Source of the DNA: Erwinia sp. JUb26
Lineage (GTDB): Bacteria > Pseudomonadota > Gammaproteobacteria > Enterobacterales > Enterobacteriaceae
NCBI RefSeq assembly: GCF_003751505.1
Contig: NZ_RJVB01000001.1
Coordinates: 372,001 to 436,000 of the forward strand
DNA: 64,000 nt
Direction of reading: 5' to 3'
The notes under the pieces are model-generated. The model had not been told where the DNA came from. It made no database searches and saw only the letters and a list, made by a program, of their open reading frames with translations. This document shows positions 48,324-58,009 of this stretch, piece by piece. The translations under genes were made by a program, and so were the position numbers. Each line of letters starts with the position of its first letter. The stretch's first letter is position 1.

Positions 48324-49913
48324 ATGAAAAAATTTGCCAGCAGCGTTCATGCATTCGGTAAGGCGCTAATGATGCCGATTTCGGTGATTGCCGCCGCCGG
48401 GATCTTTCTTGGCGTGGCGGCGGCGATGCAGAATCCGGCGATTACCGGCGAGGCATTTGCCGCGATGCAGGTGCCGCAGCTGATCATCGGTTTCATTCGT
48501 AAGGTTGCGGGCGCGCTGTTCGCCAACCTGCCGCTGCTGTTTGCCGTTGCCAGCGCCATCGGGCTGGCAAAAGCGGAAAAGCCTACCGCAGCGTTCGCGG
48601 CGGCGATCGGCTTTATCGTTATGCACGTGGGCGTCAGCGCCACGCTGGCCGCAAAGGGGCTGACCGCCACCACCACGACCGCTCAGGCGCTGCAGGCGCA
48701 GGGGATGGATCAGACCCAGGCGATGATGACGGCGGCGGAATATATCCAGATGCTGGGCATTTTCACCTACAACATGAGCGTGCTGGGCGGGGTGATTGCC
48801 GGACTGCTGACCGCCGTGATCCATAACCGCTGCTACCGCGTGCAGCTGCCAACGGCCATCAGCTTCTTCGGTGGGCGGCGCTTCGTGCCGATCGTCACCG
48901 TGCTGGTACTGCCGCTGGTGGGCGTGCTGCTGGCGGCGATCTGGCCCACCATTGGCCTCGGTATTGCCTGGATCGGCGAACTGATTGGCAAAAGCGGCCA
49001 GTACGGCGCATTTCTTTACGGTACCAGCGAGCGACTGCTGATCCCCACCGGGCTGCACCACATCCTGAACGAAACCGTGCGCTTCACGCCCATCGGCGGC
49101 ATCGCCACCGTTGACGGTCAGACGCTGGTGGGGGCGCTGAACATCTTCAACGCCTCGCTGACCCATCCCGGCAGCGTGCCCGATGAAACGGTGCGTGAAG
49201 CCACACGTTTTCTGGCCCAGGGTAAAATTCCGGTGATGATGTTTGGCCTGCCCGCCGCCGCGCTGGCGATTTACCATTCCGCCCGTCCCGAACACAAGCA
49301 GCGCGTCAAGGCGCTGATGCTGGCCGCCGCGCTGACTTCCTTTACCACCGGCATCACCGAGCCGCTGGAGTTCTGTTTTATCTTCGTTTCACCGGTGCTC
49401 TATATCCTGCATGCGCTGCTCAGCGGACTGTCGTTTATGCTGATGTCGCTGTTCCATCTGATGATTGGTAACGTGCAGGGTGGGGCAATCGACCTGGTGG
49501 TCTTCGGCATTCTGGGCGGGGAAAAAACCGCCTGGTGGTGGAGCATCGCGCTCGGGCTGATTTACGTGCCGGTCTATTACTACAGCTTCCGCTTTATTAT
49601 CCGACGCATGCGGGTCGAAACCCCAGGGCGTGAAACGGAAGAGGCCGAAACGACGCCGCAGGTGGAAGCGGCAGAGCGGATCAAAGTGATTATCAGCGGG
49701 CTGGGCGGCGCGGAAAATATCGAGGATGTGGACTGCTGCTTTACCCGCCTGCGCGTGCGGGTGAAGGAGATGAAAGAGGTGGTGGATGCCACGCTGATGA
49801 GCACCGGGGCCAACGGCGTGAACCGCGTCAGCGATACGGATGTACAGGTGATCTATGGTCCGCAGGTGGAGAAAATCGCCGGCGAGGTGAAAAGCGCGCT
49901 GGGCATCGCCTGA
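48324..49913 (+). CDS. PTS EIICB permease, glucose/alpha-glucoside superfamily
   Basis: 529-residue phosphotransferase permease. The IIC domain (about 1-430) has ten or so hydrophobic segments, with GTSERLLIPTGLHHILNETVRF and GITEPLEFCFIFVSPVLY as family motifs. A C-terminal IIB domain (about 450-529) has the phosphocysteine in DCCFTRLRVRV. It resembles MalX and AglA/GlvC-like permeases in length and layout. It lacks an EIIA domain, so it would depend on a separate EIIA-Glc. No glycoside hydrolase gene is adjacent. The LysR gene that follows, 105 bases downstream, may regulate it. The sugar is not known. Confidence 0.85.
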   Translation: MKKFASSVHAFGKALMMPISVIAAAGIFLGVAAAMQNPAITGEAFAAMQVPQLIIGFIRKVAGALFANLPLLFAVASAIGLAKAEKPTAAFAAAIGFIVMHVGVSATLAAKGLTATTTTAQALQAQGMDQTQAMMTAAEYIQMLGIFTYNMSVLGGVIAGLLTAVIHNRCYRVQLPTAISFFGGRRFVPIVTVLVLPLVGVLLAAIWPTIGLGIAWIGELIGKSGQYGAFLYGTSERLLIPTGLHHILNETVRFTPIGGIATVDGQTLVGALNIFNASLTHPGSVPDETVREATRFLAQGKIPVMMFGLPAAALAIYHSARPEHKQRVKALMLAAALTSFTTGITEPLEFCFIFVSPVLYILHALLSGLSFMLMSLFHLMIGNVQGGAIDLVVFGILGGEKTAWWWSIALGLIYVPVYYYSFRFIIRRMRVETPGRETEEAETTPQVEAAERIKVIISGLGGAENIEDVDCCFTRLRVRVKEMKEVVDATLMSTGANGVNRVSDTDVQVIYGPQVEKIAGEVKSALGIA

Positions 49914-50018
49914 AGAGACGGCAGGATTAACCGGAAAGGTTATGTTTGTACACGGATAAGTACATCGCTATAATTTCAGATAACAGTAAGTTTTGTATCT
50001 TTATGGAATATAAAGAAA

Positions 50019-50915
50019 ATAGACATTAAGCAGCTCATTTATTTGTGCAATCTGGAGCGCGAGCGCCACTTTGGCCGCGCCGCAGAGGCCAGTTTTGTCA
50101 GCCAGCCGACCCTCTCAATGCGCCTGAAAAATCTGGAGCGCGAGCTGGGGCTTTCGCTGATCAACCGCAGCAATAACTTCGACGGCTTCACGCCGGAGGG
50201 CGAGCGCGTGCTGTCATGGGCGCGGGAGATCGTTTCGGTTTATCAGGGGCTGAAGCTGGAGGTCGAATCGCTGAAGCACGGCGTCAGCGGCACGCTGCGC
50301 ATCGGCGTGGTGCCACAGTGCAGTATTTCGCTGCCCATGCTGCTCAAGGCGGTGTCCGATCGTTATCCGCAGCTGGATTACCGCATCGCGGTACTCAGCG
50401 CCGACCAGCTACTGGAAGCACTGAACAGCCACACGGTGGATGTCGGCATCGGCTTCTTTGAGCTGGCCACGCTGCGTGAACTGCACTTCCAGGCGGAGAT
50501 GCTGGACGATCGCGGCGTTGAAGTAATCTGGCATCCGCAGCACTTCCCGCAGCTGGAGGGAGATACGCCGCTGGGGCTGGCAGATGTGGTTTCTCTGCCG
50601 CTGTGCCTGGCCGACCGCACGCGTTACTTCCGCCGCTATCTCGACAGCCATTTTCTCGACGGGGGCCATACTCTGCGCGTGGTGCTGGAAACCCCCTCCG
50701 TATTTCAGCTGATTCAGGGCGTGCAGGTGGGGCTGGGCTGTCTGATTTCTCCCGTCGGGCATCTGATCCCGGAGACGCTCGGTGAACTGTGTCGCCGCCC
50801 GCTGCTGATGCCGCCGATGTCGCGCCACGGTGCGGTGGTGATCGCTGAACCGGGGCGCGCCACGCCGCTGGCGCAGCATTTCTTTGATGAAGTTCGTCAC
50901 GTGCTGGTCAGCTGA
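50019..50915 (+). CDS. LysR-family transcriptional regulator with unusual start
   Basis: LysR-type regulator. The winged HTH is IKQLIYLCNLERERHFGRAA and VSQPTLSMRLKNLERELG, and the effector domain starts at about residue 90 (TLRIGVVPQCSISLPMLLKA). The frame is open from 49974 but has no ATG, GTG or TTG until TTG 50043, which would cut off the first HTH helix. Homologous regulators usually start M-D/N-I-K-Q-L; the matching codons here are ATA GAC ATT AAG CAG CTC (from 50019), preceded by AAAGAAA. Translation may begin at ATA 50019, or the gene may be partly inactivated. Coordinates here use ATA (298 residues); 50043 would give 290. The target could be the upstream EIICB gene. Confidence 0.75.
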   Translation: MDIKQLIYLCNLERERHFGRAAEASFVSQPTLSMRLKNLERELGLSLINRSNNFDGFTPEGERVLSWAREIVSVYQGLKLEVESLKHGVSGTLRIGVVPQCSISLPMLLKAVSDRYPQLDYRIAVLSADQLLEALNSHTVDVGIGFFELATLRELHFQAEMLDDRGVEVIWHPQHFPQLEGDTPLGLADVVSLPLCLADRTRYFRRYLDSHFLDGGHTLRVVLETPSVFQLIQGVQVGLGCLISPVGHLIPETLGELCRRPLLMPPMSRHGAVVIAEPGRATPLAQHFFDEVRHVLVS

Positions 50916-51063
50916 TCGCAGGCCGGTAACATCTCTTACTGGATTTCAGCGTGCTATCAGCCCGGAAATGTCTCCTGCTGAGCTTCGGTACGGATCTCAG
51001 GTCTGCGGCATCTGCGGTTGAACACGACGATCGCCATCAGACCTGCATCAATCCTCTGAGATA

Positions 51064-52209
51064 TTAATGATTTTCAACACTGACCGTCCCCAGACTCTGC
51101 ATCAGGCGGTTTGACCAGCCGGCGGCGGCCACGCTGAGGATCACATCGAAAATCCCGGCGGTGGATAAACCGACCTCGCGCAGCGGCTGTGTATGCGCCG
51201 CGCTGAAGCGATCGGGAACCCGCGTCAGCTGGGAGGCCAGCAGGATAATGGCTTTCTGCCGCTCGCTGGCGATGCTTAAGCCCTGCTCGACACTTTCCCG
51301 CAGCGCTTCACTCAGTTCACCCGCTGGATAGTGCGCGAAGCACAGGCTGCTGCCGTTAATTCGTGCTGCGACCGCGGTGGCCAGCGCGGTATCGTCTGAC
51401 GCGTGCTGTTTTTCCAACGCCGACAGCAGATGCCCCCAGCCGTTCAGCACGTCGCCATCCTGAGCCAGCAGCCAGACGAAGCTTTCAGGCTGAATCAGCG
51501 GCAGACAGAAGGTCAGCGCCTCCAGCTGATCGGCGGCGGCATAGCGCGGCTCCAGCGGTGCCAGCGCGGGCTGCCATTCTCCGGCAGGCAGGACGGCCGC
51601 ATCGGGCGGCACGCTGACGCCTGGCATCCAGCGCACCGGCAGGGCCATCAGCGCGTGAATACCCGCCACCACTCGCGCCTGATAGCTGACGAAGCCGATA
51701 ATCTGGCTGAAGGTGATAATATCGGGCGCGGTTAGCCCCACTTCATCCAGCCGCTGCAGCGCCGCTGAATCAATCAGCGTCGGCTGCCCGGCAAGCTGTC
51801 GCGCGTATTCGGTGATCTGCGTTAAACGGCGATTGCTTTCGCGGGACGAATCCGGCCCCGGCAGGGGATTCAGGCGCGCCGCGTAGTGATTGCACAGGCG
51901 CTGAACGCCGGTGACCTGCGCCACGGTCAGCGCGGTGCTGATGCGGTCATACAGCGTCAGGGTATGCGTCAGGCTGGTGGACAGCTGGCTGGGAAACAGC
52001 AGCTGATACAAATCGCGCGACGCCAGATGCAGCGGCTGAGCGCGCTGTACACTAGCTTTTAATTCTCCTTCCGCCTGCTGCGTCAGACCAAGTAAAAAGC
52101 GGTCTGTAATATCGGCGGCCTCAGGCACCAGCGCGCTACGCTGAGCGGGCAGACTGGTCTGGGTTTCATGATACCAGTGGCTGTTGCCGGGAAAACGGCG
52201 TTGTTCCAT
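51064..52209 (-). CDS. yciW: YciW, peroxidase-related (AhpD-like) protein
   Basis: 381 residues with the N terminus MEQRRFPGNSHWYHETQ, close to E. coli YciW. Two AhpD/carboxymuconolactone-decarboxylase-like repeats can be seen: about 100-180 (ITFSQIIGFVSYQARVVAGI) and about 260-360. In the second repeat the usual CxxC is replaced; the segment is INGSSLCFAHYPAG, with one Cys and a His three residues later, so peroxidase activity of the AhpD type is doubtful. E. coli yciW is in the CysB regulon and linked to cysteine/methionine metabolism. ATG 52209 is preceded by AGGA at six bases; ATG 52215 abuts it. In E. coli fabI follows; here the next gene is sapF. Confidence 0.85.
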   Translation of the reverse strand: MEQRRFPGNSHWYHETQTSLPAQRSALVPEAADITDRFLLGLTQQAEGELKASVQRAQPLHLASRDLYQLLFPSQLSTSLTHTLTLYDRISTALTVAQVTGVQRLCNHYAARLNPLPGPDSSRESNRRLTQITEYARQLAGQPTLIDSAALQRLDEVGLTAPDIITFSQIIGFVSYQARVVAGIHALMALPVRWMPGVSVPPDAAVLPAGEWQPALAPLEPRYAAADQLEALTFCLPLIQPESFVWLLAQDGDVLNGWGHLLSALEKQHASDDTALATAVAARINGSSLCFAHYPAGELSEALRESVEQGLSIASERQKAIILLASQLTRVPDRFSAAHTQPLREVGLSTAGIFDVILSVAAAGWSNRLMQSLGTVSVENH

Positions 52210-52438
52210 GGTCATTCCTTTTCAAGTTAACTGACCGACGGATGCCGTTAACGTTAAAGGCACCGCCGATCTGAATGGCATGAATATCCTGACGTAAGCG
52301 CTGTGGCGAGCAAAATAATGATCGGTGCTATTAAATAGCTGGAAGATATAAGGGCTTAGGAACGGCAGGGATTTCGACGCGACGCGGCAGTATCACCGCG
52401 CGCATTCGGGAAGGTTTTTATCAGGCGAAGGGGGGAAA

Positions 52439-53245
52439 TTAACGATCTTTGCGCCAGGCGTCGGCGGTGAGCGGTTCGCCGAAATGGCTGGTAATCAGAC
52501 GCTTCGTCAGTTCGTGCAGCGGACAGGCCAGCACATCTGCGGTGCTGCCGCGCTCAACCACCTCGCCCTGATGCATCACCAATACCTGATCGCTGATATG
52601 CTTCATCATCCCCAGATGCTGGGTCACATAGATGTAGGCGATGCGATGCCGCTCCTGCAGCTCCAGCATCAGATTGATCAGCTGCGAACGCATCGACATA
52701 TCCAGCGAGGCCAGCGCCTCATCGGCAATAATCACCCGGGGCTGAAGAATTAACGCGCGGGCCAGGCCGATACGCTGTTTCTGGCCCGGTGCCAGCATAT
52801 GCGGGTAGTAGGCGGCGTGATCGCGCAGCAGTCCGACCTGGCGCAGGGTGGCGATAATGCGTTTTTCGCGCTCCCCGGCACTGAGTTCGGTATTCAAACG
52901 CAGGGGCAGATCCAGAATCTGACTGATGCGCTGGCGGGGATTGAGCGAGTTGGACGGATCCTGGAAAATCATGCGGATACGCTGGCTGCGATAGCCGTAG
53001 TCGCCGTATTCCAGCGCGTGATCGTCAATCATCATCTCACCGGCGGAGGGCGCGATCATCCCGCTGAGCATTTTCGCCAGCGTTGACTTACCCGAGCCGT
53101 TTTCACCAATCACCGCCAGCGTCTGGCCCTCTCGCAGGGTGAAGCTGACGTCTTTCACCGCTTCAACGTGCTGCCGGCGAAACAGCCCGGTGCGGTAGCG
53201 GTAGGTTTTACTGAGGTTGCGCACTTCCAGCAGCGTTTCGTCCAT
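52439..53245 (-). CDS. sapF: SapF, peptide ABC transporter ATPase
   Basis: 268-residue ABC ATPase of the sap system (putrescine export in E. coli, antimicrobial-peptide resistance in Salmonella and Haemophilus). Walker A GENGSGKSTLAKM, a signature-region variant LAPGQKQRIGLAR, and Walker B VIIADEALASLD are seen. Last gene of the operon; its ATG overlaps the sapD stop region by one base. No strong terminator was recognised downstream. Confidence 0.95.
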   Translation of the reverse strand: MDETLLEVRNLSKTYRYRTGLFRRQHVEAVKDVSFTLREGQTLAVIGENGSGKSTLAKMLSGMIAPSAGEMMIDDHALEYGDYGYRSQRIRMIFQDPSNSLNPRQRISQILDLPLRLNTELSAGEREKRIIATLRQVGLLRDHAAYYPHMLAPGQKQRIGLARALILQPRVIIADEALASLDMSMRSQLINLMLELQERHRIAYIYVTQHLGMMKHISDQVLVMHQGEVVERGSTADVLACPLHELTKRLITSHFGEPLTADAWRKDR

Positions 53246-54237
53246 TACTGTTGCTCCGTATTCAGCGGGAAGTGACAGGCGTACAGGTGACTCTTCGAGC
53301 CGCTCAGCCGCGGCGTTTCAATGCAGGTGCGCTGCGCGTAAGGGCAGCGCGGCCCCAGGCGACAGCCAATCGGCAAATGCTCCAGCGACGGAATGGCACC
53401 CGGCAGCGTATTCAGGCGGCTTTTATGCGGCAGCGAGCGGCCAAAGTCCGGCATCGCGCGGATCAGCGCCTGGGTGTAAGGATGGTGCGGCGCGCTAATC
53501 AGCTCTTCGCTGACCGCCGTTTCCACCGTCTGACCGCAGTACATCACATTAATCTTATCGGCCCAGTGGCTCAGCATCTGCAGGTCATGGCTGATCAGCA
53601 GAATAGTGGTGTTGTTGTTCTGATTAAGCCTGGAGAGTAGGCGGAAAATCTGCGCCTGGGTCGTCGGCTCCATGGCGTTGGTGGGTTCGTCGGCAATCAG
53701 CAGGCGCGGCTGGTTCGCCAGCGCGATGGCGATCATTACCTTCTGGCACTCGCCGTCGGTCAGCTCATAGGGGAAGCTGCGCATAATATCTTTGTGATCT
53801 TTAATGCCGACCCGGTGCAGCAGCTCAATCGCGCGATAGTGACGCCAGCGGAAACGCTGATACCAGCGCCCTTTCCACGTTGAACCGGGAATGGCCTGCT
53901 TAAGCTGGGTGCCAATGCTCTCGGACGGATCGAGGCAGGACTGCGGTTCCTGAAAAATCATCGACACGTTCTGGCCGACGATTTTGCGCCGCTCGCGCGG
54001 GGAGAGGTGCAGCAGATCGATATCATCGAAGCGCATGCGGTCAGCGGTGATGCGCCAGTTGTCCTTGGTCACACCGCAGATCGCCTTGGCGATCAGGCTT
54101 TTCCCCGAGCCGGATTCACCCACCAGCCCGCGAATTTCGCCTTCGGTCAGCGTAATGCTGACGCGATCGACCGCTTTCACCGGCCCGTCGGCGGTCATAA
54201 ATTCAATGGTCAGATTTCGAATATCGAGCAGCGGCAT
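53245..54237 (-). CDS. sapD: SapD, peptide ABC transporter ATPase
   Basis: 330-residue ABC ATPase, also needed for Trk potassium uptake in E. coli. Walker [14 protein letters not shown], a degenerate signature ([14 protein letters not shown]) and Walker [16 protein letters not shown]-terminal Cys-rich tail ([14 protein letters not shown]...C) is like that of Opp/Dpp ATPases. It overlaps sapC by one base (TAATG). Confidence 0.95.
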   Translation of the reverse strand: MPLLDIRNLTIEFMTADGPVKAVDRVSITLTEGEIRGLVGESGSGKSLIAKAICGVTKDNWRITADRMRFDDIDLLHLSPRERRKIVGQNVSMIFQEPQSCLDPSESIGTQLKQAIPGSTWKGRWYQRFRWRHYRAIELLHRVGIKDHKDIMRSFPYELTDGECQKVMIAIALANQPRLLIADEPTNAMEPTTQAQIFRLLSRLNQNNNTTILLISHDLQMLSHWADKINVMYCGQTVETAVSEELISAPHHPYTQALIRAMPDFGRSLPHKSRLNTLPGAIPSLEHLPIGCRLGPRCPYAQRTCIETPRLSGSKSHLYACHFPLNTEQQ

Positions 54238-55127
54238 TATTCGACTCCCGCAACGATGGCCCGGCGCACGCCGTCACCCAACAGGTTGACGGTCAGTACA
54301 CAAAGCATAATCGCTGCGCCGGGTAACATCACTGTCCAGGGCGCAACATAGATCAATTCCAGCGAGTCGCCCAGCATCGCCCCCCATTCTGGCGAGGGCA
54401 GCTGCGCGCCAAGATCGAGGAAACCGAGCGCGGCAATATCCAGAATGGCCATCGACAGCGCGCGGGTAAACTCGCTCACCAGAAGCGCGACAATATTCGG
54501 TAAAATCGCATGCCACAGAATATCCAGGTTGCTGGCACCGTCGAGCCTGGAGGCCACCACGTACTCTTTTTCCAGCTCATCGTGCACCGCGCTGTAAATG
54601 GCGCGAACCAGCCTCGGCAGGATCGCCAGAAATACCGCCAGCATGGCATTTTCAAGGCGCGGGCCCATAAACGCGACGACGATAATCGCCAGCAGCAGAG
54701 AAGGAATAGAAAGCAGGGTATCCAGCACGTGGTTCATCACCGCCGAACGCAGGCCGTGGGTCAAGCCTGCCAGCACGCCTAGCAGCATGGCGCAGATGGC
54801 GGCGGCCAGAGTAATGACAATCGCCGACCCGACGGTGGGCGCGGCGCCGCTCAGCAGGCGGCTGAGTAAATCACGGCCGAGATCGTCGGTGCCGAGGAAG
54901 AAGGAAACATCACCGTAGCGCGACCACGAGGGCGGCAGCAGCTGATAGCCGAGGAACTGCTGATCGATGCCGTAAGGCGCAATCAGATTGCCAAAGATGC
55001 ACAGCAGCAGCACGGCACCAAAGCTGTACAGGCCAATCATCGCCGTGGTGTCGTGATAGAAAAGCCGCCACGTATGGCTTAGCGGGCTGGGGGGGCGCTT
55101 CTCTGCGTAAATATTATCTGAGGGCAT
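54237..55127 (-). CDS. sapC: SapC, peptide ABC transporter permease
   Basis: 296-residue inner-membrane permease with six helices; the N-terminal cytoplasmic segment is [20 protein letters not shown]. The EAA-like loop is [18 protein letters not shown], which contacts the ATPases. It overlaps sapB by 14 bases and sapD by one, giving tight coupling. Confidence 0.95.
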   Translation of the reverse strand: MPSDNIYAEKRPPSPLSHTWRLFYHDTTAMIGLYSFGAVLLLCIFGNLIAPYGIDQQFLGYQLLPPSWSRYGDVSFFLGTDDLGRDLLSRLLSGAAPTVGSAIVITLAAAICAMLLGVLAGLTHGLRSAVMNHVLDTLLSIPSLLLAIIVVAFMGPRLENAMLAVFLAILPRLVRAIYSAVHDELEKEYVVASRLDGASNLDILWHAILPNIVALLVSEFTRALSMAILDIAALGFLDLGAQLPSPEWGAMLGDSLELIYVAPWTVMLPGAAIMLCVLTVNLLGDGVRRAIVAGVE

Positions 55128-56079
55128 ACCATTCCTTATGCTTCAGCGGGTTGGTCATTGCCCCGAGGATATCGGCCAGTACGTTTACGGCGATTACCAG
55201 CGCGCCGACTACCATCACCCCGGCGGAAATCGCCGCATAATCCTGCTGGCGGATGGCGTTAATCAGCCAGCGGCCCAGCCCCGGCCAGCTGAAGACCATC
55301 TCGGTGATCATCGCCAGCGTCAGCATGGTGGAAAACTGTAGCCCGAGGCGCGGGATCACCGGCGGCACGGCGTTATGCAGCACGTGGCGGCGAATAATGG
55401 TGAACAGCGACAGCCCGCGCGTGGCGGCCGCCTTAACGTAGTTCTGTTCCATCACGTCGCGGGTACTGATGCGCAGCAGGCGGATCACCTCGGTGGTGGG
55501 TGCAACCGACAGCGCGGCAACCGGCAGGATCATATGGCGCAGCGCGCTGACGATCATTTCATGCCGCCACGGCGAGTCGGAAAGAAACGCATCAATCAGC
55601 GCGAAGCCAGTAATATTTTTCACCGGATAGAGCAGGTCAAAGCGCCCGGACACCGGCAGCCAGCCGAGATTAAGCGAGAAAAACAGCGTCAGCAGCAGCG
55701 CCAGCCAGAACACCGGCAGCGAGAAGCCCAGCAGCGCGATGGCGCTCAGCAGCTTATCCTGCCATTTGTTGCGCATCACCCCGGCGACAATTCCCAGCGG
55801 GATCCCCACCAGCATCGCCAGCGCAAAGGCCATAAAGCACAGTTCCAGCGTGGCGGGAAACACCTCGCGCAGCTGCTGATTAATCGACTGGCCGTTAATA
55901 CTGGATACGCCAAAATCCAGATGCAGAATGCCTTTAAACCAGAACGTCCAGGCATCGAACAGCGATGCGCCCTGTAGCGGAGCGTGCGGCGTAAAATAGC
56001 TCAGGCAGAAGCCGATCAGCGTCAGCATAAACAGGGTCACGACAAACAGCACCAGTCGGCGCAGCGTATAAATAATCAC
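55114..56079 (-). CDS. sapB: SapB, peptide ABC transporter permease
   Basis: 321-residue permease, six helices, starting [20 protein letters not shown]. Its EAA loop is [17 protein letters not shown] and the C terminus [17 protein letters not shown] end ([13 protein letters not shown]) is very close to E. coli SapB. Starts within the sapA stop region (4-base overlap). Confidence 0.95.
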   Translation of the reverse strand: MIIYTLRRLVLFVVTLFMLTLIGFCLSYFTPHAPLQGASLFDAWTFWFKGILHLDFGVSSINGQSINQQLREVFPATLELCFMAFALAMLVGIPLGIVAGVMRNKWQDKLLSAIALLGFSLPVFWLALLLTLFFSLNLGWLPVSGRFDLLYPVKNITGFALIDAFLSDSPWRHEMIVSALRHMILPVAALSVAPTTEVIRLLRISTRDVMEQNYVKAAATRGLSLFTIIRRHVLHNAVPPVIPRLGLQFSTMLTLAMITEMVFSWPGLGRWLINAIRQQDYAAISAGVMVVGALVIAVNVLADILGAMTNPLKHKEWYALR

Positions 56080-57704
56080 GGTGAAGTCTCCTCACCGTTG
56101 TCGCGATGGACTCCGGCAAACGACGCATTACCAAATGGACTGAGGACCAGGCCTTTAATATCATGACGATACGCCTGCAGACGCAGTGAATAGGCCAGCG
56201 GCAGCACCGGTAGCTCTTTTGCCAGCAGCGCCTGAGCGCGATCGTAATAGTCGATGCGGGTGGCCAGCTGCTGGGAAAGCAGCGCGCGGTGCACCAGATC
56301 GTCGAACTCAGGATTACACCAGTGAGCATAGTTGGTCTGTGAAGCAATCGCCGCGCAGCTCAACAGCGGGCGGAAGAAGCTGTCGGGATCGTTACTGTCT
56401 GTAGACCAGCCGGTCAGGGTCAGATCGTGATTCATCTCCATCAGGCGCGCCTCCTGGAAACGGCCATCCACCTGCACAATAGTGACCCGCACGCCGATCT
56501 GCGCCAGGTCGGCCTGCAGCAGCTCCGCGGTTTTCATCGGGCTGGGGTTCCACGCCTGGGAGGCGGAAGGCACCCACAGAGTAAGATGCAGATTTTCGAT
56601 CCCCAGCGCTTTCAGCGCGTCACGGGCTTTCTGCGGATCGTAAGGCGTAACGCGTGCATCGGTGTCATAGGCCCAGGACGCGCGGGGCAAAATCGAGGCC
56701 GCGGTTTCAGCCGTGCCGTAAAAAATCGACTCCATCAGGCGTTCATTATTAATGCCCAGCGCCAGTGCCTGGCGCACTTCCGGCCGATCCAGCGGCGGTT
56801 TGCGGGTATTAAACGCCAGATAGGCAGTATTCATCCCCGGGCGCAGCGTCAGGCGCAGGCGCGGATCGTCGCGCAGAATAGACAGCTGGCTGGCTGCGGG
56901 ATAGGCCAGCACATCGCACTCGCCGGTCAGCAGTTTGGACAAGCGCCCGGTGCCGCCCGCGCCGAGATCGATCACCACCTGCGACATGCGCGGCGTGCCT
57001 TTCCAGTAGTTCTCATTACGCTGCAGGCGAATATACTGCCCGGCGCGATACTCGCTGAGCATAAACGGCCCGGTGCCAATCGGCTCGCGGTCCAGCTGCT
57101 CCTGACGATCGCTTTGGGTCAGCTTATCGGCGTACTCCGCCGACAGAACGGGGGCGTAGTGGGTGGCCAGATGCCAGAGGAACGAGGCATCCGGGCTGTT
57201 CAGGCGGATCTCAACGGTATTTTTATCGAGTTTTTTAACGCTTTGCACCGCATCGGAGAACTGCAGGCTGTCGAAATAGGGGTAGCTGCCGCCGTTGACG
57301 TTATGCCAGGGATGCTGGCGATTAAAGACGCGCTCGAAGCTGAACACCACATCATCGGCGTTCATCGGGCGGGTTGGCGTAAACCACGCGGTTTTCTGGA
57401 AAGCGACCTTCTGGCGCAGATGGAAGCGGTAGGTAGCACCGTTATCCAGTACTTCCCAGCTTTCGGCCAGCTCGGGGATCAGCCGATAGGTGTAGGGGTC
57501 AACGTCCAGCAGGCGGTCGTAGAACTGCGCCGCAAGGGTATCCACGACCAGCCCGCCGCTGGCCATCTGCGGATTAAAAGTGTTCATGACGCCGTTCACG
57601 CAGTAGACAAACCCGCTCTGGCGGATATCGCCGGGCGTCGCCGACCATGCCTGGGCGCTGAAAACGCCGAGACTGAGTAACAAGGTGGAAAATAATTTGC
57701 GCAT
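56076..57704 (-). CDS. sapA: SapA, periplasmic peptide-binding protein
   Basis: 542-residue extracytoplasmic solute-binding protein (family 5, DppA/OppA type). Signal peptide [20 protein letters not shown]. Typical blocks: [70 protein letters not shown] and [19 protein letters not shown]. In Salmonella and Haemophilus it binds antimicrobial peptides or haem. It is the first gene of sapABCDF; its promoter must lie in the ~200 bases shared with the divergently oriented small RNA gene. Confidence 0.95.
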   Translation of the reverse strand: MRKLFSTLLLSLGVFSAQAWSATPGDIRQSGFVYCVNGVMNTFNPQMASGGLVVDTLAAQFYDRLLDVDPYTYRLIPELAESWEVLDNGATYRFHLRQKVAFQKTAWFTPTRPMNADDVVFSFERVFNRQHPWHNVNGGSYPYFDSLQFSDAVQSVKKLDKNTVEIRLNSPDASFLWHLATHYAPVLSAEYADKLTQSDRQEQLDREPIGTGPFMLSEYRAGQYIRLQRNENYWKGTPRMSQVVIDLGAGGTGRLSKLLTGECDVLAYPAASQLSILRDDPRLRLTLRPGMNTAYLAFNTRKPPLDRPEVRQALALGINNERLMESIFYGTAETAASILPRASWAYDTDARVTPYDPQKARDALKALGIENLHLTLWVPSASQAWNPSPMKTAELLQADLAQIGVRVTIVQVDGRFQEARLMEMNHDLTLTGWSTDSNDPDSFFRPLLSCAAIASQTNYAHWCNPEFDDLVHRALLSQQLATRIDYYDRAQALLAKELPVLPLAYSLRLQAYRHDIKGLVLSPFGNASFAGVHRDNGEETSP

Positions 57705-57853
57705 AATTGGTCTGATATTTAAGGCATAACCAGAGTGTACCGCACTCTCAGCGTATGGCTACAGCCCGGCAGGATAACTGACCGCTAATTCGCCAGCAAA
57801 AGAGCATACTGTTATGAGGGGTGTTCAAAATACACCCAATATCACTACGGTAA

Positions 57854-57907
57854 TGAGAAAAATTCTCAACAAAGTACTTTACACAAAGAAGTGAGAATGA
57901 TTATTAT
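57854..57907 (+). promoter_or_regulatory. Promoter and two Fur boxes of the RyhB-like RNA
   Basis: -35 TTACAC (57879-57884), 17-base spacer, -10 TATTAT (57902-57907). TGAGAAT-G-ATTATTA (57892-57906) fits the Fur 7-1-7 pattern at 12 of 14 positions and covers the -10. A second candidate, TGAGAAA-A-ATTCTCA (57854-57868), fits at 11 of 14. Fur repression in iron-replete cells is therefore expected. Confidence 0.8.
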
Positions 57908-57913
57908 TGCCTT

Positions 57914-58004
57914 GCGCTTCACCGGTGGCTCTACCGGAGAAGAGCACGACATTGCTCACATTGCTTCCAGTATTTTTCAGCCCACCTTGAGTGGGCTTTT
58001 TTTT
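57914..58004 (+). ncRNA. ryhB: RyhB-family iron-responsive small RNA
   Basis: Three parts are visible. A 5' hairpin CCGGT (57922-57926) / ACCGG (57933-57937). Then a single-stranded core from 57944 to 57974, beginning GCACGACATTGCTC and containing CATTGCTTCCAG, which matches the E. coli RyhB core as I remember it over 31 bases. Last, a terminator AGCCCAC (57979-57985) / GTGGGCT (57991-57997) with eight T. RyhB pairs through this core, with Hfq, to repress mRNAs of iron-using proteins. The 5' end is inferred from the promoter. The location between sapA and pspF differs from E. coli (yhhX-yhhY), and its last bases lie six bases from the pspF stop on the opposite strand. Confidence 0.88.
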
Positions 58005-58009
58005 GCCCG

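Noticed and set aside
56427..57680. A 417-codon open frame on the plus strand opposite sapA
   Set aside because: Antisense shadow of a complete and well-conserved gene; no ribosome site or domain.
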